NCBI RefSeq assembly: GCF_000013405.1
Contig: NC_007759.1
Location: 2,915,001-2,979,000 of the forward strand
From: Syntrophus aciditrophicus SB
GTDB taxonomy: Bacteria > Desulfobacterota > Syntrophia > Syntrophales > Syntrophaceae
DNA length: 64,000 nt
Direction of reading: 5' to 3'
Shown here in pieces: positions 24,507 to 32,810 of the stretch. A program made the translations under genes and the position numbers. The notes below the pieces were generated by a model that did no database searches, had not been told where the DNA came from, and was given only the letters and a program-made list of their open reading frames with translations. The first letter of the stretch is position 1. Each line of letters begins with the position of its first letter.

Positions 24507-24725
24507 CCGCGCCAGGGAAAGAAAGAACACGACGGTCAGCAGGATCACCACGGATAAAAAGACCCTGTCCAAACGGGCAACACAGCGGCTGAGCCGCGCA
24601 TCCCAATCGGAGCTCTCAATGTAGCGCTGAAAGCCTCGGATCGGTCTTTCAAAGTCAAAAGCGTCACCGGCTGTGGCTTCTTTTGCATTTAAATACTCGA
24701 CGTTTCGAGCTGTCATCGTTTGCAT
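24498..24725 (-). CDS. Small tail-anchored membrane protein, function unknown
   Basis: A 75-residue protein with a soluble N-terminal part (MQTMTARNVEYLNAKEA) and a single C-terminal hydrophobic helix, FLSVVILLTVVFFLSLA, ending in a short basic tail. I chose the ATG at 24725, preceded by AGAGGA; a TTG two codons upstream is less likely. The 3' end overlaps the Tat-leader remnant by nine bases, so it defines the right border of the deletion there. It is expressed toward the remnant and lies 69 bases upstream of lexA on the same strand. Confidence 0.5.
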   Translation of the reverse strand: MQTMTARNVEYLNAKEATAGDAFDFERPIRGFQRYIESSDWDARLSRCVARLDRVFLSVVILLTVVFFLSLARSF

Positions 24726-24794
24726 CTTCAAATCCTCTCTTCCTGAAAAATAGGCTCCCGCCTTGTTTCCTTGTTTATAGAACCTTCCCGCCGC

Positions 24795-25382
24795 CTAGAG
24801 GTGATATTTCCGGACAACGCCCGTGACCACCCCCGCCAGTTTCAATTCCTGCCGAGGCCGAATGATCGGATATTTCGGATTGGCCGCTTCCAGATAAACT
24901 TCCCCTTTTTCTTTCCGGAAGGTTTTCATGGTCCACTCTCCATCCACTTCGGCAATCACCACATCGCCGTTTTTCGGTTCCCGACCCTTTTCCACAATCA
25001 CCAGATCCCCCGGCAGAATCCCCGCCCCGGTCATGGAATCACCGGACACCTGAAGGAGAAAGGACGCATCCGGTCTGGCCACCAGGTATTCGTCAAGGGA
25101 AAGAATATCCCGAAGCTCCTCTTCCTCCGGAGACGGAAAACCCGCGGCGACCTCCCCGACCATGGGGATGGAGAAAGGCCGCTCCTTCCAGGCCAGATGT
25201 CCGCCCCGATCCTTCTCCAGGATTTTCGCCTCAACGAGTTTGTTTATCCAGAAATGCACGACGCTCTTGGACCTCACCCCAAGAAGCGCCACCATTTCCT
25301 CATAAGTCGGCATCCGCTTTCTCTCGCGGAAGAAGCCCGCAATCTGTTTCTTTACACTCGGGATCGTTCGTTTTTCTTTCAT
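24795..25382 (-). CDS. lexA: LexA-type SOS repressor
   Basis: A 195-residue repressor with an N-terminal winged helix-turn-helix (about residues 1-65) and a C-terminal S24 autoprotease domain. The self-cleavage site is the Ala-Gly bond A80-G81 in GEVAAGFPSP; the catalytic Ser is S116 (VSGDSM) and the Lys is K153 (WTMKTF). RecA-stimulated self-cleavage would lift repression after DNA damage. AAGGAG lies six bases before the ATG and overlaps the flank of a perfect GAAC-N4-GTTC box, so the gene is probably autoregulated. The DNA-binding part is somewhat divergent from proteobacterial LexA, matching the different operator. Confidence 0.88.
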   Translation of the reverse strand: MKEKRTIPSVKKQIAGFFRERKRMPTYEEMVALLGVRSKSVVHFWINKLVEAKILEKDRGGHLAWKERPFSIPMVGEVAAGFPSPEEEELRDILSLDEYLVARPDASFLLQVSGDSMTGAGILPGDLVIVEKGREPKNGDVVIAEVDGEWTMKTFRKEKGEVYLEAANPKYPIIRPRQELKLAGVVTGVVRKYHL

Positions 25383-25394
25383 GGCTTCTCCTTA

Positions 25395-25410
25395 TAGAAC
25401 AATCGTTCTA
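25395..25410. promoter_or_regulatory. LexA operator (SOS box) of the GAAC-N4-GTTC type
   Basis: TAGAAC, AATC and GTTCTA form a perfect 6-base inverted repeat 13 bases upstream of lexA. The GAAC-N4-GTTC core is the Bacillus-type SOS box. TTGACA on the minus strand abuts it (25412-25417), so bound LexA would block RNA polymerase. Confidence 0.8.
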
Positions 25411-25693
25411 TTGTCAAGAAATTTTTCTCTGTCGAAGGAAGCACAGGATAAAGGGGAACGAGGGGACTCATAAAGTAAGGATTGGCTTCCTGAGGACGGG
25501 ATATGCAGGAAAAATTTTCCATGGTCGGCTGCTTGGTCGGTATCGGCAAGTTTCTTCAGTATTACGGGAATTAGAGACAAGCTCCGCCTTTATCCTGAAA
25601 CTGCGAGAGATGGACGTTGGCAATATGCACTTGATAAAAACTCTCTCAATGGATATTGTTCGGGTTGTTTTTTCCCAAACAAGGAGCCCCCTC
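25411..25693. other. Divergent intergenic region between lexA and the ThyX-like gene
   Basis: Apart from the -35-like TTGACA for lexA (minus strand, 25412-25417) and AAGGAG at 25681-25686 for the ThyX-like gene, no gene or second SOS box was found. Confidence 0.5.
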
Positions 25694-27205
25694 ATGATGA
25701 AAATCCTTCTTGCCGGCTATAATCTGGATTATGAAACGATCCGGGAGTTGCAGGCAGCCCGGCCTGAATTGCGCAACCTGACCCCGGAAACGATCTCTGC
25801 CGCCTATGCCCGCATCAGCCGCGATCCCCGGCCTGTCCATGAGCTGCGGGCCGTTGCCCGGGAGGAAGTAGAAAAGGCGCGGCAGTCCAACCGGACTATC
25901 GTTTTCGGTCTGGGGCACAGCTCCGTCGCCGAACATGCCGTTTTCAATATCGATATTCTGGGAATTTCCCGACTGCTCGTGGAGGAAATCCAGCGGTTCC
26001 GCCTCTGCTCCTACACGGAGAAATCCCAACGATACATCCTGCTGACCGATGATTTCGTGATTCCGGAAGAGATCCGGGATACGGGGCTGGAAGAAATCTT
26101 TCGAGAGACCGTCCGGGAGCAGAATTCCCTTTATCATACCTTATATGCCCGGCTCCTGCCTCACGTTCTGGAAAAAAATCCGGAAATGGCCGCTGTCCCG
26201 GAAAAGCGGTCCACCCTGGAAGGCTGGGCCAAGGAGGATGCCCGCTACATCGTTTCCCTGGCGACGGAGGCCCAGTTGGGGATGACCCTCAACGCTCGCG
26301 GTCTGGAACTCCTGCTGAGGCGGTTCGCCGCTCATCCCCTGGAGGAGTGCCGGGCTTTCAGTCAACATCTTTATGAAAAGACGTTTGAGATTGCGCCGTC
26401 ACTGATCCGCTATACCGAACCCACCCCCTTCGATCGGGACACCCCGACGGCGCTGCGCCGGATGACAGACGAGCTGATCGCCCGCCATGCCGCCGGGCCG
26501 GAAGAGGAGGAAAGGAACAGTGAAAACCGGAAAGACTGGCAACGAGGTGACGTCCGTCTGATCGACGCCTCGCCCGATGCCGATGACCGCATCCTGGCGG
26601 CACTGCTCCATACCTCTTCCAGGGCGCCTCTTGACCGCTGTCGGAATCTTCTGCACCGGATGGATACCGTCGAGAAGATCGCTCTTCTCAAGGAGGCCTT
26701 CCGGTTTCTTTCGGAACATGACGCAGTTCAACGGGAATTTGAATACGCTGACCTCACCTTTGAGCTGACCCTCTCCGCGAGCTGCTTCGCCCAGCTCAAA
26801 CGGCACCGGATGGCCACCCTCACCGTCCAGGATTACAACCCCGATCTCAGTGTCACAATCCCCCCCGCCATTATCGAAGTCGGCATGGAATCTGCCTTCC
26901 GCGAAGTCATCGACCGGACGGAAGCCATCTACCGGCAAATCGCGCAAACCGTTCCTCAGGCCGCTCCCTACATTCTTACCAACGCTCACCGCCGCCGGGC
27001 TATCCTCAAGGTCAACGCCCGGGAGCTCTACCACATGGCCCGCCTGCGTCTCGACGCTCACGCCCAGTGGGATATCCGCCGGCTCACCGGCAACATGCTG
27101 ACACTGGCCCGGAAGGTCATGCCCCTGACCCTTCTGCTGGCCACGGGAAAGGATGGCTTCGCAGCGGCATACGGGACCCTTTTTTCGGACCGGCAGCAAG
27201 AATAG
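25694..27205 (+). CDS. Tandem ThyX-like protein (flavin-dependent thymidylate synthase superfamily)
   Basis: A 503-residue protein made of two ThyX-like halves. The first has FGLGHSSVAEHAVF (about 71-84) and QRFRLCSYTEKSQRY (about 100-114), which aligns with the ThyX signature RHR-x7-S-R but has Phe for the His and Cys-Ser spacing changed. The second half has FELTLSASCFAQLKRHRM (about 370-380) with RHR kept but a diverged continuation, TLTVQDYNPDL. True ThyX is a single-domain homotetramer that makes dTMP from dUMP using FAD. The duplicated, altered motifs suggest a fused two-domain variant, possibly with one catalytic and one structural half. Start at 25694 is set by AAGGAG; the frame extends upstream without support. 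Confidence 0.78.
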   Translation: MMKILLAGYNLDYETIRELQAARPELRNLTPETISAAYARISRDPRPVHELRAVAREEVEKARQSNRTIVFGLGHSSVAEHAVFNIDILGISRLLVEEIQRFRLCSYTEKSQRYILLTDDFVIPEEIRDTGLEEIFRETVREQNSLYHTLYARLLPHVLEKNPEMAAVPEKRSTLEGWAKEDARYIVSLATEAQLGMTLNARGLELLLRRFAAHPLEECRAFSQHLYEKTFEIAPSLIRYTEPTPFDRDTPTALRRMTDELIARHAAGPEEEERNSENRKDWQRGDVRLIDASPDADDRILAALLHTSSRAPLDRCRNLLHRMDTVEKIALLKEAFRFLSEHDAVQREFEYADLTFELTLSASCFAQLKRHRMATLTVQDYNPDLSVTIPPAIIEVGMESAFREVIDRTEAIYRQIAQTVPQAAPYILTNAHRRRAILKVNARELYHMARLRLDAHAQWDIRRLTGNMLTLARKVMPLTLLLATGKDGFAAAYGTLFSDRQQE

Positions 27206-27222
27206 ATTTTCGGTGCAACCCC

Positions 27223-27807
27223 CTATTTCTCATATTCCTTCCGGAGACGCTCCAGTCCCTTTCGATAGCTTTCGCCATCGCCGTACTCAAAAAATTTTGG
27301 ATAGCGGTCATGGGCGGCAAGAATGCGGCGGGCGTGCTTGATGGGGCACCAGTACTGTTCCGTGCGGGCCGCGATTTCCCGGAAATAGGCAGCCAGACCA
27401 TTGGCATAGGAACAGTAGAAGCAGTTGAACTTCTCAATGGCATTGAGATAAGGGAGGTCCCCGCGGTCAAAGACGAGATAATCGGACCGCCGTGCTTTCG
27501 GGATTCCGTAGACGGGAAAGCAGATCCCCTGGTAGAGGAACAGAAACAGGTCCAGCAGCATGAATATCGGGAAACCGGAATAGATCAACGGCGCTGTCAG
27601 GATGTTGAGCAGTCGCGCCTCGATCAGGTAGCGAACCACCCCCTTCTTGAAGCGACGCTGCTGGGCGGCCACCTCTTCACTGAGGCGGAGCCGCTTCTTA
27701 TCGATGACAGAAAGGAAATCTTCCCGCTTTTTCTGAAATTCGACCTCCATTTCCTCTTCCAGTTCCTTGATCCGGGCAATCAATTCGTCGATCTGATGTG
27801 TCGTCAT
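27223..27807 (-). CDS. Conserved protein with coiled coil, membrane hairpin and Cys/His motif
   Basis: A 194-residue protein of unknown function. Residues about 1-50 form a charged coiled coil (IDELIARIKELEEEMEVEF); residues about 68-100 are hydrophobic (two short membrane or monotopic helices); the rest is soluble with FNCFYCSYANG and QYWCPIKHARR, giving Cys and His positions that could bind zinc or iron. I recognise it only as a widespread uncharacterised type. It is separated from the YedE gene by 74 bases on the same strand, so it may be the last gene of the sulfur-transport unit. Confidence 0.65.
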   Translation of the reverse strand: MTTHQIDELIARIKELEEEMEVEFQKKREDFLSVIDKKRLRLSEEVAAQQRRFKKGVVRYLIEARLLNILTAPLIYSGFPIFMLLDLFLFLYQGICFPVYGIPKARRSDYLVFDRGDLPYLNAIEKFNCFYCSYANGLAAYFREIAARTEQYWCPIKHARRILAAHDRYPKFFEYGDGESYRKGLERLRKEYEK

Positions 27808-27881
27808 GGCGGTCTCCTCGATATCCCAGTAGTTGGCGCTTTGTTTTTAATGCGGAAAGACCTCCTTTTTGGCTGGCCGAA

Positions 27882-28412
27882 TTACAGCCCTTTCTTTTCG
27901 AACCAGATGAACAGGGAAATCGTCCCCGCCCAGAAGATAGCAATCAGTATCCACGGGGAGAGGCCGGTCACTTCCGCCAGCCCGATCTTGCCGAAGTTTT
28001 TCCACGCCAGAACCGTGGATTTGAAAAAGGGATAGAGTTCCGCATACAGAGCGGCACCCGTTATCATTCCCAGGACGGCGAAAAGGGCATGCCAGCGCCC
28101 TTCCCCCAGCGCGCCGACGGACGTTCCGGGGCAGAATCCCATGATCGCCCATCCGGCACCGAACAGGGCGCCACCCAGCACCACAGCGCCGACATTCATA
28201 GGTTTGTGGCTCAAGGTGATGATCCCCGCATTCGACAGCAGCGTGATCCCCACCATGCCGACAAGAATCGAGGAAAGCATGAATTTGAAGATCGTCATGT
28301 CCTTCAGCAAAAGGGCGCCGAGCTGTTTGTCGAAACGCAGAACGCGGCCTTTCTGCAGAAGGAAACCGAACACCGCCCCGGTAATCAGTCCCAGCAATTG
28401 TTCCGTACTCAT
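27882..28412 (-). CDS. YeeE/YedE family transporter subunit (second half)
   Basis: A 176-residue membrane protein with about five helices and the family motif GFCPGTSVGALGEGRWHALF. YeeE/YedE proteins move sulfur compounds such as thiosulfate across the inner membrane; the motif Cys relays the substrate. It represents half of a YeeE-type protein and overlaps the gene for the other half (ATGA at 28409-28412), as in PmpAB-like two-gene systems. The start is the ATG at 28412, from the overlap and length. Confidence 0.85.
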   Translation of the reverse strand: MSTEQLLGLITGAVFGFLLQKGRVLRFDKQLGALLLKDMTIFKFMLSSILVGMVGITLLSNAGIITLSHKPMNVGAVVLGGALFGAGWAIMGFCPGTSVGALGEGRWHALFAVLGMITGAALYAELYPFFKSTVLAWKNFGKIGLAEVTGLSPWILIAIFWAGTISLFIWFEKKGL

Positions 28413-28951
28413 GACGCCCTCCTTCCATACACGATCGCGGCAACGATAACGCCAACGCAGAAGAACATCGCCAGCGCCACGAATGAACTGACCGACAGCT
28501 GCATCATCCCGCTGAGACCATGGCCGCTGGGACAGCCGTCCGCCATCCGGGCGCCGACCATGGCGACAATGCCTCCCAGGAACGCCCCGACGGCCCGCTT
28601 CCCGATCGATGGTCCGAATCGCTTTTCCCAAGTGGGCGGAACGCTCTCCAGTTTGAAGCTCTTATCCGAGAGAGAAGAAATCAACGCCCCCAGGAAAATG
28701 CCGCAAACCAGCATGAACTGCCAATCGACGCGGACCTTTTCCTTTGTGAAGTACTCGTTTAACGACACATGCTCTCCGGCAACAGTTCGCTCCAGAAGGC
28801 CGGCAGCGCGGACGAAAGTCGTCGATGCGCCCAGGTAGGTCGATTTGCCCAGCAACTGGGTTGTTGCGCATACGGAGACGATGGCCAGGATTCCTAAAAG
28901 GGCGCCGGCAAGGTAAGGGTTCCATCCACCATCCGCTGTTTTCCATTTCAT
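28409..28951 (-). CDS. YeeE/YedE family transporter subunit (first half)
   Basis: A 180-residue membrane protein with about four helices and the motif ARMADGCPSGHGLSGMMQLS, the counterpart of the second subunit's CPGTSVGALGEGR. The Cys in GCPSGHG is the likely substrate-relay residue. The periplasmic or cytoplasmic loop between helices 2 and 3 is long and charged (TKEKVRVDW). Together with the following gene it likely makes a complete sulfur-compound channel. AGGAGG-like sequence precedes the ATG. hgcB and hgcA lie upstream on the same strand, with a DUF3147 gene between. Confidence 0.85.
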   Translation of the reverse strand: MKWKTADGGWNPYLAGALLGILAIVSVCATTQLLGKSTYLGASTTFVRAAGLLERTVAGEHVSLNEYFTKEKVRVDWQFMLVCGIFLGALISSLSDKSFKLESVPPTWEKRFGPSIGKRAVGAFLGGIVAMVGARMADGCPSGHGLSGMMQLSVSSFVALAMFFCVGVIVAAIVYGRRAS

Positions 28952-29034
28952 CGTTATTTCCTCCTTTCTCCATGAAATTTATTTCAGACTCATTTCCCAG
29001 GAAGAACTTTATGGAATCCGCCTCATCTTTTTCC

Positions 29035-29367
29035 TCATTTCACCAGCCACTGGTGAACGCAGGCGGCACAGGACCAGGCAGAAAAGCTCGCGATCAGGAC
29101 CCAGGGCAAAGAACACTCTTTTTTTAGACACAGGAAAGCAACAAAGAAGAACAGGAGGGTCGGGAAAATCCCCCAGAAGGCGCCGCTGGCAAAGCTCTGC
29201 ATGATCCGTGGATCGCCCTTGTTTTCAAGATAGACCCAGACCAGAATGAGGGCGCCGGTCAGCGGCATGACGCCGATGAGCCCGGCCAGAGAAGGAAACC
29301 TTCGGGCGAGAGCGGTTGCGAAAAGAATAACGCCGGCAGTGAGTGCCAGTTTGATCAGCGTCTGCAT
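29035..29367 (-). CDS. DUF3147 family membrane protein
   Basis: A 110-residue integral membrane protein with four short hydrophobic segments, including LAGLIGVMPLTGALILVWVY and SFASGAFWGIFPTLLFFFVA. This matches DUF3147, whose function is unknown. A C-terminal CAACVHQWL adds two Cys near the membrane. It lies 89 bases after hgcB on the same strand and could be part of that operon. Confidence 0.75.
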   Translation of the reverse strand: MQTLIKLALTAGVILFATALARRFPSLAGLIGVMPLTGALILVWVYLENKGDPRIMQSFASGAFWGIFPTLLFFFVAFLCLKKECSLPWVLIASFSAWSCAACVHQWLVK

Positions 29368-29456
29368 GAATTGCCCTCCCAGGATGGCCTCCTGTGATCT
29401 GGTGATCCGGCAGCCCGCGCGGTTTCAGAACTCTTTATACTTTTGAGGCGGTTGCC

Positions 29457-29780
29457 TCAACAGCAGCAGGATGAAGAGCCGCCGCCCTTTTCATCGCCGT
29501 CATCCAGGGAGCAGCAGCATTCCCCCCTGCGTCCCAGCATGGAATTGATCACCGCTGTGGCGCAGCCCGGCCCTGTCCCGACGGCAAAGGCGTCCACGGG
29601 ACAATTCCGGCTGCAGGCGCCGCATTCGATGCAGGCATCGCGGTTTGAAATCCTGGCCCTCCCCTTCTCCAGGCTCAGAACAGTGCGAGGGCAAACTTCC
29701 AGACACATGCCGCAACCGATACACTTTTCTTCATCGAGTCGCAAGGTGACGACATTATCCAGATACATTAACGTTTCCAT
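29457..29780 (-). CDS. hgcB: HgcB, ferredoxin-like electron donor of mercury methylation
   Basis: A 107-residue protein with two [4Fe-4S] motifs, CIGCGMCLEVCP (C20-C30) and CIECGACSRNCP (C50-C60), a further Cys at 73 and C-terminal Cys clusters (CCC at 88-90 and again at 105-107). The two-cluster ferredoxin with vicinal C-terminal Cys is diagnostic for HgcB, which reduces the corrinoid of HgcA and may deliver Hg(II) through the Cys pairs. Two CCC groups, separated by an acidic Gly/Ser linker, are more than the usual terminal pair. The start at 29780 has AGAGG upstream. It follows hgcA by 38 bases. Confidence 0.92.
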   Translation of the reverse strand: METLMYLDNVVTLRLDEEKCIGCGMCLEVCPRTVLSLEKGRARISNRDACIECGACSRNCPVDAFAVGTGPGCATAVINSMLGRRGECCCSLDDGDEKGGGSSSCCC

Positions 29781-29818
29781 AATGAACCTCTTCTCTCTCC
29801 CGTGAGGAATTTCGATTT

Positions 29819-31009
29819 TTATAATACTCTCAGCAGTTTCGCGGCAGCCCAGCACCCCAGGCCGATCAGCGCGCCGGCAATCTGCAGCGGTAACGCCCGG
29901 CGCATTTCTTTCCGGACCCCCGAAAGGGAAGTGATCGGCGTGGAACCGGTGAATTTCATGGCCCAGTAAGAAGCCGCGGCAGGGACCAGGAAGAGAACGG
30001 AGAACGACTCCAGCACGCGTGGCAGTGATAAGGGAAAAGTGAGACGGGATTCCAGCAGGATCAGGACCACGATCCAGGCAGGGCAAAGTCCCTTGGCGGA
30101 AAACGCCCGGCCGGGCAGCCAGGGCAGAAAGGCCGGCGTAAATATCGTCCCGGCAAAAAACGCCCCCAGCAGGGCAAAGGTCATAAAAATTCCTGAATTC
30201 AAGGTCGGCTCCACCGTCCAACGGGGTCCCTGGACTATGCCTCCAGCAATGAGAAAGAAAAGCGTCAACAGAAACAGGGGCTTCAAGGCGGGAAGGCATT
30301 CCATGGGAATAAGTACAAGCCGGTCCCGAAAGGGGAAGTTTTTCCGGCGCATGGCCTCCGTGGCCTTCATCCCGGCATCCAGATAAGCGGGGAGGTCCCG
30401 TGCCTCCACCGGCCCGTAGGATACAGCAAAACCGGTTTGTTTCCTGACCTCATGGGCGGCGACTCCGGAAGCTCCAAGCTGAGGCAGGATCAGCCGGCGA
30501 TGTTTCACCAGCTTTTCCAGCCCGCTGGAACGCAGGCGCCGGACCACTTCCTCCGTTCCGAAGGCGCCTTTGCCGGCGGCACACCAGACATTGATCCCGT
30601 TCGTATCCAGGACAAGAATCCAGGCGGTTCTGCCGGGAAGGGCCTCCCGAAGGCAGTCAAAGCTCAGTTTATAGTTGGCGGACACCAGAACAGGGGCGGA
30701 TTCATCGGGTCTGCCCAAGGCATACAGGCCGGGATCGACACGATAATTCATCCGGCCGATGCCGAAACGGGCCTTCAGGGATCCGACATGATCCTGGCGT
30801 GTCAGCCGGGAATCCACAACAGGAACCATACCGACAGCCGTGGACAGGGTATCGACGACAAAGGATTGCGTGATCGCTGGAAGGTTCAAAGGAACCTCTC
30901 TTCCCATTCTTCCTGCGGTAAAGCCGGGCTGGATCATGGGAAAAATCATCACAGGCTTCCGTTGTTCCGACATGTCGGATTTTCCAGGTTTTTCCGAATC
31001 CTTCATCAT
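29819..31009 (-). CDS. hgcA: HgcA, corrinoid methyltransferase of mercury methylation
   Basis: A 396-residue inner-membrane protein that transfers a methyl group from its cobalamin to Hg(II), making methylmercury. The cytoplasmic corrinoid domain (about residues 40-230) carries the signature cap helix N-V-W-C-A-A-G-K-G at about 140-148, with C143 expected as the unusual Cys-on ligand of cobalt. The C-terminal half (from about residue 237) has about five hydrophobic helices. Adjacent hgcB confirms the assignment. The start region has two successive ATG codons with a weak ribosome-binding site. Arsenic-resistance genes lie a few kilobases upstream, a frequent neighbourhood for hgcAB. Confidence 0.95.
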   Translation of the reverse strand: MMKDSEKPGKSDMSEQRKPVMIFPMIQPGFTAGRMGREVPLNLPAITQSFVVDTLSTAVGMVPVVDSRLTRQDHVGSLKARFGIGRMNYRVDPGLYALGRPDESAPVLVSANYKLSFDCLREALPGRTAWILVLDTNGINVWCAAGKGAFGTEEVVRRLRSSGLEKLVKHRRLILPQLGASGVAAHEVRKQTGFAVSYGPVEARDLPAYLDAGMKATEAMRRKNFPFRDRLVLIPMECLPALKPLFLLTLFFLIAGGIVQGPRWTVEPTLNSGIFMTFALLGAFFAGTIFTPAFLPWLPGRAFSAKGLCPAWIVVLILLESRLTFPLSLPRVLESFSVLFLVPAAASYWAMKFTGSTPITSLSGVRKEMRRALPLQIAGALIGLGCWAAAKLLRVL

Positions 31010-31281
31010 TCTTCCCTGACATTCAGACCAATTTTCAATTTATTATGAGGAAATTCTTTTTTGAATAAAAGCAAAAATTTACCGATCAAAGTTTTTCCAG
31101 AATCTGTTCGCTTCCAAATTGAGCATGCCGGAGGAAGGGTCGTTCGCCTTGGATCTCCATCAGCGTTTACCAACTCAAGCCCGGACGTTCTGTTGAACAA
31201 CCCGGCGGGTGGGAGAAGAGACGATCGCCATGCCGCTTCATGGTGATACATGGAGTGTGAATAATGAAAAAATTTCCCTCC

Positions 31282-32202
31282 TCAGGACTTGCTCCCCCGG
31301 AGATCCGCTTCACTGAGATCCACCCCGGTGAAATCCGCGTCACTGAGGTCTGTCTCGTTCAGCTTAGCGCCCTGGAGCCGCGCCCCGCGGAGACAGGTTT
31401 TGCCGAGATTCGCCTCTCTGAGATCCGCACCAGCTAAATTTGCATTCCCGAGATCCGCACCGCGGAGATCAGTTCCCCTGAGATTTGCTCTGTTGAGATT
31501 TGCGTCGACCAGATTCGCCCTGCTGAGATTCGCTTTTCTGAGATCCGCCCTTTTAAGGTATGCCTCGGAGAGGTCGGCTCCGCTAAGATTTGCCTCCCTG
31601 AGGCGTGTCCAGTTGAGATTTGCCTTGCTGAGGTTTGACTTTTGGAGATCCGCCCCGGTAAGATTCGCGTCGCTGAGATCCGCACCATGAAGATCAGCCT
31701 CTCTGAGATCCGTATTGCTGAGGTTGGCCTCGCTGAGATTCGCACCAATGAGTTTTGTCCGCCTCAGATTCTGTCCGCGGAGCTCAACCTCGTCGAGGTC
31801 CGTGTTGCTGAGATTGGCCTCTATGAGTTTCGTACCCCGAAGGTTCACTTTACTGAGGCATGTCCTTCGCAGATCCGCTTTGCCGAGATCCGCCTCACTG
31901 AGATCCGCTCCGTTGAGACATGCTTCCGAGAGGTCCGCTCCGACTAAATTCACACCTTTGAGATTAGCCCCGTTCAGATCCGCCTTGTGAAGGTTTGCCC
32001 CACTGAGGTCCGTCTCCTGGAGGTTCGCTTCACTCAGGTCGGCTTTCCCAAGGTCGGCATTGCAAAGGTCCATTCCGCCGAGGTCGGCCCGCCTGAGGTC
32101 AGGTACCTGCTCTGGATTCTGGAACCGCCATTGATTCCAAACCTTTCCCCCTTCTTTCAGAATTTCAGAATGATTCTTTTTCTTCACGGGACGCATTGCC
32201 AA
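31282..32202 (-). CDS. Pentapeptide-repeat protein
   Basis: A 306-residue protein that from about residue 35 to the end is an almost unbroken series of A(D/N)Lxx pentapeptides (LRRADLGGMDLCNADLGKAD and onward). Such proteins fold into a right-handed quadrilateral beta-helix. Functions in the family range from DNA mimicry to unknown; no catalytic motif is visible. The first 34 residues are basic (MRPVKKKNHSEILKEGGK). The repetitive DNA also creates spurious reading frames on the opposite strand. It lies 272 bases upstream of hgcA on the same strand, with no clear link in function. Confidence 0.9.
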   Translation of the reverse strand: MAMRPVKKKNHSEILKEGGKVWNQWRFQNPEQVPDLRRADLGGMDLCNADLGKADLSEANLQETDLSGANLHKADLNGANLKGVNLVGADLSEACLNGADLSEADLGKADLRRTCLSKVNLRGTKLIEANLSNTDLDEVELRGQNLRRTKLIGANLSEANLSNTDLREADLHGADLSDANLTGADLQKSNLSKANLNWTRLREANLSGADLSEAYLKRADLRKANLSRANLVDANLNRANLRGTDLRGADLGNANLAGADLREANLGKTCLRGARLQGAKLNETDLSDADFTGVDLSEADLRGSKS

Positions 32203-32269
32203 AAGTGAGATATCGGATACTTCTCGTTTCCCATTCTTACCATCAAATCATCAAAACCCATGTGCATCC

Positions 32270-32810
32270 TCAATTACGCTGCGGAAGAAGGACTGGCATG
32301 GATTGTTGGAACTGCCACAGCCAGTTTTCAAACCAGCTAATTCCCTTTAATGCTGCAGAACCTTCGGACCAACCGGTTAACACAAATGCCTCCAGCATTT
32401 CATCCACGGCCTGCGGCAAGCCCACATCAACTGCTCTTGAAAAGATCGAACGTCCTATGTGCACTTCTTCCAGACACCTGGCAAATAAAACAGGGATAAC
32501 ATTCTTGTAGTTCAGACCGTGGCGGGCACTGAGCTTTATGCCAGTTTTCATGGCACGAAACGCTGCATCGTATATCCTTTGAATTTCACGATCAATTTCA
32601 TCTTTTTCGGTTGCATTGCAATATGTTCCGGTTTGGAGTTCCATTAAATCAGCCCCCACAGTCTTTCACGATGGCAACGGTCTCTGCATCAGGTTCAACC
32701 AGGATAGATAGCCCTATGTTCTGGTCATGAAATAATTTAACGGCATCCTTGATTTCAGACGCATGTTGTCCGATATCAAATCGGCCTCCGAAAGAACTAC
32801 CCGCAGATAT
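32270..32810 (-). pseudogene. Broken pdxJ-like gene (N-terminal half lost, one frameshift)
   Basis: The frame reading FGGRFDIGQHASEIKDAVKL, then LSILVEPDAETVAIVKDCG and, after a shift, ADLMELQTGTYCNAT and VHIGRSIFSRAVDVG matches the C-terminal half of PdxJ (pyridoxine 5'-phosphate synthase): EGG-x, LFIDPDPEQ, ELHTG and IGHA-type motifs are recognisable in diverged form. The shift lies in a run of five G residues at 32653-32657; four would restore the frame. Upstream, the reading frame meets a stop and the end of the arsR gene, so the N-terminal half is missing. The ELQTG (in place of ELHTG) change also suggests decay. A single-base sequencing error could explain the frameshift but not the truncation. 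Confidence 0.7.

Noticed and set aside
31282-32202. Possible tandem-repeat or CRISPR-like array
   Set aside because: The periodicity is 15 bases and is explained by the pentapeptide-repeat coding sequence; there are no spacers.
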